A stretch of 44,561 bases of DNA, taken from positions 1 through 44,561 of the forward strand of contig NZ_LGJH01000120.1 in NCBI RefSeq assembly GCF_001298105.1. Reading direction: 5' to 3'. Below the pieces are notes generated by a model. The model was not told where the DNA came from. It ran no database searches and saw nothing but the letters and a program-made list of their open reading frames with translations. Positions 39,273 to 44,561 of the stretch are shown here, piece by piece; within the stretch, counting starts at the first letter, position 1, and each line of letters begins with the position of its first letter. A program made the position numbers and the translations under genes. This stretch comes from Novosphingobium sp. ST904 (GTDB lineage: Bacteria; Pseudomonadota; Alphaproteobacteria; Sphingomonadales; Sphingomonadaceae).

Positions 39273-39819
39273 AATCTGTCGCGGGTTCCCTAGCCCATAA
39301 GATCGCAGCGCGCCCGATATACCGTTCGAGGCCCCCAGCGCGCTGTGGCAGACGTGCCTTCCCCGAGTAGCTGGGGTTGGCGCTCTCGGTCGCGGCTGCA
39401 CGATATGGGCAATTGGACGACTGGGTCTCAACACACGCCGCACAGCCATGCGCCTGGCAAGATTGTTTCCGTGGGCAACACGGCCCTGATTTAGCTGATG
39501 ATTGCAAGGTGCCGGCTTACCAGTTTGCGCCGGTCCATTTATGCAAGGAAATGAAAACGACCTCGCCACGGCTGTGACGAGGTCGTTTCGTTGATGGGGC
39601 GCCTCGGTGGCGGATGCGCCCTATCAATCCCTAAAATGGTCTGAGTAAGCCAGTTCATGACCCGAGGCCGGCCTGCTTACCTTGAACTCAAAAGTCTAAG
39701 ATCACACCGGTATTAGCCGGTTGCTATCGCAGTCGGAGGTTCCGGCTGAGTTCGCAGCCGAAATCTACCGTTGGCCGTGCTATCCGCTTCTGGGGATGCC
39801 ACGGAGCGGACGGGGTATT
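39273..39819. other. Intergenic region between convergent genes
   Basis: No supported gene. The only clear structure is the hairpin at 39555-39588. Confidence 0.5.
39555..39588. terminator. Bidirectional terminator-like hairpin
   Basis: AAACGACCTCG and CGAGGTCGTTT form a perfect 11-bp stem with a 12-base loop; T runs follow on both strands (TTTCG plus, TTTTCATTT minus). It lies between the convergent DUF1206 and beta-barrel genes and could stop both. Confidence 0.6.
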
Positions 39820-40425
39820 TTAGAAGCGGTAGCCGATCAGTGCAGCGACCTGATGGCGGTCGGGCTGAATGCCAGTGCTCTCGTAGTGGCCGTAGTCCGA
39901 ATAGCGATACTCGAGGCGGGCCAGAAAACCAGACACGTTCGTTTCGACGCCGGCGCCCAGACGGTAGCCTTCGAGCTCGTCACTGCCAGTCACAAGGACG
40001 TTGGCATCTTCGTAGCTCGCCTTGACCTTGGCGTTTGTGTAGCCGCCCTTCGCATAGATTAGGAAGCCGGGGACGATTTCGCCGCCGAGACGGATGCCTG
40101 CGTAAAGGTCGCGGCCGGTTTTCAGCGAAGCGCGGTCGCCAAGCGTGAATACGTTCTCAACGCTCTCCTTGACGTTGGAATCGGCATACTCGCCCTCGAC
40201 ACCCAGAACGACGCCGTTGATGTTCTTGTCAAAACCGATGACGCCGCCGAAGAGAATGCCATCATCGCTACCCGAGCCGATCGGGGTTTCAATGTTGATA
40301 TTGTCGTAGCCTGCCATCGCGGCGACGTAGGGACCGTCGAAGGCAACGCCAGCGTCCTGCGCCATTGCAGGAGCGGCGAACGAAGCTGCCAGGGTAACAG
40401 CCGAGACGGCGATCATATTTTTCAT
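39820..40425 (-). CDS. Outer-membrane beta-barrel protein (opacity/porin-like)
   Basis: A 201-residue protein with a clear signal peptide (MKNMIAVSAVTLAASFAAPA, cleavage after AMA, mature start QDAGVAFDGPY). Alternating beta-strands (PYVAAMAGYDNINIETP, GVVLGVEGEYADSNV, DLYAGIRLGGEIVPGFLIYA, RLGAGVETNVSGFLARLEYR) form an eight-stranded barrel like OmpA-type or opacity proteins, and the last residues IGYRF end in Phe, the usual barrel signal. Start: MKNM at 40425; an earlier ATG at 40446 lies before the lipid-facing signal. Its role is probably structural or adhesive. Confidence 0.85.
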   Translation of the reverse strand: MKNMIAVSAVTLAASFAAPAMAQDAGVAFDGPYVAAMAGYDNINIETPIGSGSDDGILFGGVIGFDKNINGVVLGVEGEYADSNVKESVENVFTLGDRASLKTGRDLYAGIRLGGEIVPGFLIYAKGGYTNAKVKASYEDANVLVTGSDELEGYRLGAGVETNVSGFLARLEYRYSDYGHYESTGIQPDRHQVAALIGYRF

Positions 40426-41656
40426 TATGGTAATTCCTGCACTCAATAACTTTGGCCGAAGCAGGGCCGCTCCTAGCGAGCTTGCGCCTCCTGAGAACCG
40501 TCTTCGGGCAATCCGGCGAAATTCATGAATGTTTTGTGACAGTTTAGCACCAGTACCGATGAGTCATGAACATCGCATTCGCTCAAGGCACCACCTGGGT
40601 CGCTCGCCGCCGATGGACTACCTAGAGCGGTTTTCGACCGTTCTGAATCGGTCTGGGATTCCCTTCGGGCGCGATTTCTGATTCAGAATCCGTGCTGGTG
40701 AAGGAGGCCGGCATGGATGGCTCTTTCGATGGATTTGCGCACTCGGCTGTTGGCAGCGGTGGACAGTGGATCGAGTTGCCGTGCTGCGGCGGCCCGGTTC
40801 GGTGTTGCACCATCAACGGCGGTCCGTTGGCGGGCACAGCAGCGCGAGACGGGTGACATAGCCCCAAAGCCGCGCGGCGGGGATATGCGCTCGCGGCGGG
40901 TGGAAGAGCGGGCAGCGGACATTCTGGCCATTTGGGAGGAGCGCAGGGACATCACCCTCGAAGAACTACGTCTGGCGCTTGCGGACAAGGGAATGGCCGT
41001 TTCCGTGGCCGGGCTACATCGCTTTTTTGTTCGCCGTGGCCTGACGCGCAAAAAAAGACAGGCCATGCGATAGAGCAAGATCGACCAGACGTCCTGAAAC
41101 AGCGTCAGGACTGGTTCGAGGGTCAACTCGATCTCGAACCGGAGCGCCTGGTCTTCATCGACGAAACCTGGACCGCGACCAATATGACCCGCAGCCACGG
41201 ACGTTGCCCGAAAGGCGAGCGACTGCGGATGGGCTTCCCGCACGGCCACCGCAAAACCACCACTCTCATCGCTGGCCTGCGCATGACTGGCATGGTCGCG
41301 CCCATGGTGCTCGATGGACCGATTAACGGTGACTGGTTCGAAGCCTACGTCGCTCAGGTCCTCGTCCCGGAACTGCGGCCCGGCGACGTCGTCATCATGG
41401 ACAACCTGTCGAGCCACAAGCGCGCATCGGTGCAGGTGCTCATCGAGGCTGCAGGCGCAACCCTGCGCTTTCTCCCGCCCTACAGCCCAGACTTCAACCC
41501 GATCGAGAAAGCGTTCTCCCGCCTGGAGGCCATGCTCCGTAAAGCGGGCGAGCGAACGGTCAGCGGCCTGTGGAGCTTGATCGGCAAACTCTGAGGTGGT
41601 CTCGTTTTTCTGGACAGGATGCTAAGCTAATCTCGACCTGATGGATTGGTACGGGA

Positions 41657-41941
41657 ATGAAGACGACGAGGAAGCGCTACAGCGCCGATTTCAAAGCCAA
41701 GGTGGCGCTGGAAGCGATCCGGGGTGACCTGACGCTGGCGGAGCTGGCAGCCAAGCACGGCGTGCACCACGCGATGATAGCATCGTGGAAACGCCAAGCG
41801 ATCGACGGGATGGCTGGGACGTTCTCCGGGGTTGGCGACGTGGCCAAGGCCGTCACCGAAAGCGAGGTGGAAAAGCTGCACGCGAAGATCGGGCAACTGG
41901 TGGTGGAGCGGGATTTTTTGGCGAAAGCCTTCGGTCGATGA
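41657..41941 (+). CDS. IS3-family transposase OrfA
   Basis: A 94-residue helix-turn-helix protein (RYSADFKAKVALEAIRGDLT, ELAAKHGVHHAMIASWKRQA) with a leucine-zipper-like C-terminus that binds the IS ends. Its TGA overlaps the OrfB start (ATGA, 41938-41941). A TTTTTTG run near 41913 could allow frameshifting into a fused OrfAB. Confidence 0.9.
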   Translation: MKTTRKRYSADFKAKVALEAIRGDLTLAELAAKHGVHHAMIASWKRQAIDGMAGTFSGVGDVAKAVTESEVEKLHAKIGQLVVERDFLAKAFGR

Positions 41942-42828
41942 GCGTAGATCGGAGGCGAGCGATGGTGGAAGTTGCTCACAGCCGCCTGTCGATCTCGGCG
42001 CAATGCAATTTGCTACGGATCAGCCGCTCTTCCTATTACTACGCTCCGGTGCCGGAAACGGACGAGACGCTGGGACTGATGACGGTCATCGATGAGACTT
42101 TCATGGAATGCCCATGGTACGGCAGCCGCCAGATGGCGCGGCATCTGCGCCGGGCAGGTCATCAGGTAGGGCGCCGCCGGGCTCGACGGCTGATGGCGAA
42201 GATGGGCCTGACGCCGATCTACCAGCGGCCGCGCACGAGCGATCCGCACCCGCAGCACCGGGTCTATCCGTACCTGCTGCGCAAGTTGGTGATCGAGCGG
42301 CCCAATCACGTCTGGTGTGCCGACGTGACTTACATCGCGATGCGGCGCGGCTTCCTCTATCTGGTGGCGATCATGGACTGGGCGACGCGCAAGGTCTTGG
42401 CCTGGCGGTTGTCTAACACGATGGATGCCGGCTTCTGCGTGGCGGCGCTGGAGGAAGCGTTGGGCCGCTTCGGCAAGCCGGAGATCTTCAACACCGATCA
42501 GGGCAGCCAATTTACGTCGCAGGCCTTCACCAGCGTGCTGCGCGACGCCGAGGTCCGCATCAGCATGGACGGTCGGGGGCGGTGGATGGACAACGTCTTC
42601 ATCGAGCGCCTGTGGCGATCCTTGAAGTACGAGTGCGTCTACCTCCATGCGTTCGAGACCGGCTCGGAGTTGCGTGCTGGCCTTGGCCGGTGGATCACCT
42701 ATTATAACACCCAGCGTCCCCACTCGGGTCTTGCTGGGAAAACCCCGGCAGAGGCCTATGGGGGGTCCGGACAAGCAGATCATGGGGGGCATGCCCCCCA
42801 TGATCTGATGATCAAGCAGGCGGCATGA
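41938..42828 (+). CDS. IS3-family transposase OrfB (DDE)
   Basis: About 296 residues of the rve integrase core. The start ATG at 41938 overlaps the OrfA stop. The catalytic triad is visible: Asp in HVWCADVTYIAMRRGF, Asp in IFNTDQGSQFTSQAF and Glu in DNVFIERLWRSLKYE. The HTH-like N-terminus YYYAPVPETDETLGL and WYGSRQMARHLRR precede it. Its end covers a 32-bp perfect palindrome. It appears intact and may still be active. Confidence 0.9.
   Translation: MSVDRRRAMVEVAHSRLSISAQCNLLRISRSSYYYAPVPETDETLGLMTVIDETFMECPWYGSRQMARHLRRAGHQVGRRRARRLMAKMGLTPIYQRPRTSDPHPQHRVYPYLLRKLVIERPNHVWCADVTYIAMRRGFLYLVAIMDWATRKVLAWRLSNTMDAGFCVAALEEALGRFGKPEIFNTDQGSQFTSQAFTSVLRDAEVRISMDGRGRWMDNVFIERLWRSLKYECVYLHAFETGSELRAGLGRWITYYNTQRPHSGLAGKTPAEAYGGSGQADHGGHAPHDLMIKQAA
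42776..42807. repeat. 32-bp perfect palindrome in the OrfB 3' end
   Basis: CAGATCATGGGGGG then CATG then CCCCCCATGATCTG is exactly self-complementary. It lies 21 bases before the OrfB stop and the second copy of it ends the window. Confidence 0.9.
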
Positions 42829-42971
42829 ACGACAATCGGGATTAGCTTAACTCAGCCGCCAAACTGTCCAAGAAGGCGGGACCACCTCACTCGTCGATAT
42901 CTTCCAGCCTCAGGAATGCGCCAACTACTTCAGATCGTGCGGCTATGAACCAGAATGATCGAAAACTGCTC

Positions 42972-43646
42972 TAGTGAGTCATTGCGGCGCTCGCACGGAC
43001 TATAGGTATCCGTCGTTCCGTTTCTCGAGTGTCGCGGGCCAAGCGATCTTGCAGCATTCTTCCAAAGATTGTTGGAGGCTTTCATGGAAGTCAGCCGGCG
43101 ACCTCGCTCGGCGGAAGCTGGCGCATCGTTCATGCGAACCTTTCCTGTCCTGCAGTCGACTCCGGGACGTGGCCTCGTGATGGCCTCTCATATCTTGCCC
43201 CACGGGCGGTTCTTGCTTCGGTAAAGCAGCACGCGGCAACCCTTGCATTTCGCGAACTGGTCCACGTCGTCGGTCGCCAGGGTGCTACTGTCAGGGACAT
43301 GCCATCTCACCAGGCAAAGGGACCGCCGGAGCATCGCGTGCAACACCTTAGCCTCTCCACCGCCCACGATTGTGGGCCGGTCCACGAGCAATTGCCATCG
43401 AGCAAATCAAGGCCCCCCCCCCTGAGACAAGGGGTAGGTCCAGGCCCCGGCCTCGTCTTCGGGTACCTGACCGCCAGGCACAAGAATCTTGCGCCTCGGG
43501 CCTGTAGGATTGGGAGTTCCCGTACCGCTTTCGCAGAAAGTAGCGTTAGGAAGTATTACGCTATATCAATAGTTTGCATATTTCTGCCAAATCGTGTTTC
43601 TTTGCAAATCAATGGCTTAATGTGACTTCAGGTTTTGAGCTTGCGT
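42972..43646. other. Gap between IS630 and the Tn3 transposase fragment
   Basis: No supported gene. Several ORFs (for example 43029-43625 plus and 43000-43248 minus) lack recognisable domains. A run of ten C occurs near 43411-43420. GC is lower near 43540-43640. It is probably transposon remnant DNA. Confidence 0.4.
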
Positions 43647-44462
43647 TTAAGCTTGCCGTCGTCCCGCTACTGCGACGCCGGCGTAGTGCTCGATGGGAAA
43701 GTGCAGTTTGCCGTGCATGTTGATATGGCGGAAGGCTACCGGCGCGATGTGCCCGAGATGCTCGGCCGGAAACCGATCCGCGCCCTCTCGGTCGACCACT
43801 TTCTGCATTGCCGCAGTGTTCCAGGCCATGACGATGTTGGTCAGCAGGGTAAGGGCTCCGGAGGTCGCGGCAACCTCGCGCAAGTTACGCGCGTGCTTGG
43901 CTTCAATCCGACCGGCGAAGATGGCGCGCTGAAGTTGGTGCACCGACTCGCCTTGTCCTAGGACGCGGTGCACTTCCCTGCGGAAGACCGGCTTTACAAG
44001 ATAGTCGAGCAAGAACAAGCTGCGCAGCACTTTGCCAAGTAGCGTCCCGGCTTCGTAGACCGGCATGCCCTTCGCGGCGCTGCCGTGCCGTGCGATGATC
44101 GTCGCCGCAGAGCCATGTCCATTCTTAAGCGACAGGATTAAATGGAGCAGGCCATCCCAACCTTCTCGGGCAGCGCGGCTCACCCCAACTCGCTCAACCA
44201 TGGGCTCCAAGCTCGCGGGCACGCTGACGTCGTGCGGCAGAAACAGCTTGCGGCTCGCAAGATCTGCCAGGCGTGGAGCAAGATCGAAGCCAAGGAGCTT
44301 GGCCGCTGCCATCGCGAAGTGCGTAAAGCCATGCGTGTCGACAGCGAGACGTTGGATTGCGATGATGTTTTGTTTCAAAGCTCCTTCAATGGCGACGCCC
44401 GCTTGCCGTTCGTTGAGCAGGACAGGTTGGTCATAGATCACAGCCCATCTGTCGCTGATGTG
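43647..44462 (-). pseudogene. Tn3-family transposase (TnpA) C-terminal fragment
   Basis: The last 270 or so residues of a Tn3-type DDE transposase, on the minus strand. VIYDQPVLLNERQAGVAIEG, VDTHGFTHFAMAAAKLLGFD, RLADLASRKLFLP, NIVMAWNTAAMQKVVD and HLGHIAPVAFRHINM match the family core. The N-terminal two-thirds are missing because an IS3 copy begins at 44463; the reading frame is open right to that point (SDRWAVIYDQ). It is a dead remnant of a larger transposon whose other end is outside. Confidence 0.85.
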
Positions 44463-44561
44463 TGAGGTGGTCCCGCCTTCTTGGACAGTTTGGCGGCTGA
44501 GTTAAGCTAATCCCGGTTGTCGTTCATGCCGCCTGTTTGATCATCAGATCATGGGGGGCAT
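44463..44561 (-). mobile_element. IS3-family element (copy 2, inverted, partial)
   Basis: From TGAGGTGGTCCCGCCTTCTT at 44463 the sequence is the reverse complement of the right end of copy 1, with two visible differences in 99 bases (a T/C near the end and G/A in ATCAAGCAGG). It runs off the window. Confidence 0.95.
44524..44561 (-). CDS. IS3-family transposase OrfB, 3' end only
   Basis: Only the last residues are in the window (HDLMIKQAA then stop TGA at 44524-44526), the same end as OrfB of copy 1. Confidence 0.85.
   Translation of the reverse strand, partial: APHDLMIKQAA

Larger units (their letters stand above)
41592..42889 (+). mobile_element. IS3-family element (copy 1)
   Basis: A 1,298-bp element starting TGAGGTGGTCTCGTTTTTCT and ending, as reverse complement, TGAGGTGGTCCCGCCTTCTT; the target CTC is duplicated (41589-41591 and 42890-42892). 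It sits inside the IS630 transposase gene. A second copy in reverse orientation begins at 44463. Confidence 0.95.
40717..42958 (+). pseudogene. IS630-family transposase, split by IS3
   Basis: A DDE transposase in two frames. The first part (40717-41073) has a helix-turn-helix, SCRAAAARFGVAPSTAVRWR. The second has FIDETWTATN (Asp), VVIMDNLSSHKR (Asp) and PPYSPDFNPIEKAFS (Glu). The frames change at a run of seven A (41050-41056), consistent with programmed -1 slippage used by IS630 elements. After LWSLIGKL the gene is cut at 41591; it resumes at 42893 as VDIFQPQECANYFRSCGYEP and ends at 42958. The 3-base CTC repeat flanks the insertion. The insertion inactivates it. Confidence 0.9.
40625..42971 (+). 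mobile_element. IS630-family element interrupted by an IS3 element
   Basis: Left end GAGCGGTTTTCGACCGTTCTG (40625 on) and right end, as reverse complement, GAGCAGTTTTCGATCATTCTG (to 42971), each flanked by TA (40623-40624 and 42972-42973), the target used by IS630. Removing the inserted IS3 (41592-42889 plus a 3-base duplication) leaves about 1,046 bp, the normal size. Confidence 0.85.

Noticed and set aside
43029..43625. 198-codon plus-strand ORF in the transposon remnant
   Set aside because: No recognisable motif, low-complexity C run inside, no ribosome site.

Overview
The window reads as accessory DNA, perhaps plasmid or genomic island, from a high-GC alphaproteobacterium of the sphingomonad type (Sphingomonas, Sphingobium or Novosphingobium). 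This rests on gene content and style: KatE with a divergent Crp/Fnr regulator, Ku/LigD, a second Mfd-like helicase, an ankyrin protein, many tiny hydrophilic stress-type proteins, a ROSE-type thermometer before an Hsp20 gene, and EcfG-like promoters (GGAAC-N16/17-NGTT). The genus is inferred, not proven. No tRNA, rRNA, CRISPR array or replication origin was seen.

Layout. 1-99: end of an IS21-family element. 158-3028: small membrane protein, hemerythrin, receiver-like protein, iron-containing redox enzyme. 3395-7550: three-gene minus-strand operon (GH130 enzyme, SDR, 754-residue toroid-like protein) joined by ATGA overlaps. 7837-8818: EcfG-type promoter and small stress protein, then an RpoH-type promoter, ROSE-like leader and hsp20. 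9190-14210: NHEJ locus (ku, small protein, KTSC protein, GNAT protein, ligD). 14331-15294: two small stress-type proteins. 15351-21787: seven-gene minus-strand cluster of overlapping genes for an unknown glycoconjugate (GT1, GT2, UGT-like, acyl-CoA dehydrogenase-like, PIG-L deacetylase, NodS-like methyltransferase, GT2). 21768-24943: catalase katE and divergent Crp/Fnr regulator. 24977-34006: plus-strand run (small protein, PRC-barrel, Mfd-like, SRPBCC, Zn-ADH, SDR, small protein, ankyrin, small protein, dinB remnant, AlkB-like). 34083-36913: HDAC-family protein and HtpG. 37141-37974: decayed IS5-family element. 38454-40425: DUF1206 membrane protein and outer-membrane beta-barrel. 40625-44561: IS630 element interrupted by an IS3 element, then a Tn3-family transposase fragment cut by a second, inverted IS3 copy.

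The common theme is survival: double-strand break repair, alkylation and transcription-coupled repair, peroxide removal, chaperones, iron/oxygen binding proteins and envelope modification, much of it probably under general stress (EcfG) and heat-shock (RpoH) control.

A warning for any user: about 17 single-base frameshifts break otherwise well-preserved genes (hsp20, ligD, five genes of the glyco cluster, mfd, ADH, SDR, alkB). Most look like loss of one base, often in a short G or C run, while start/stop overlaps and downstream frames are intact. This looks more like sequencing or assembly error than decay, so the pseudogene labels on those genes are provisional. The most interesting unexplained system is the glyco cluster, whose deacetylase, N-methyltransferase and glycosyltransferase set resembles a Nod-factor-like toolkit.
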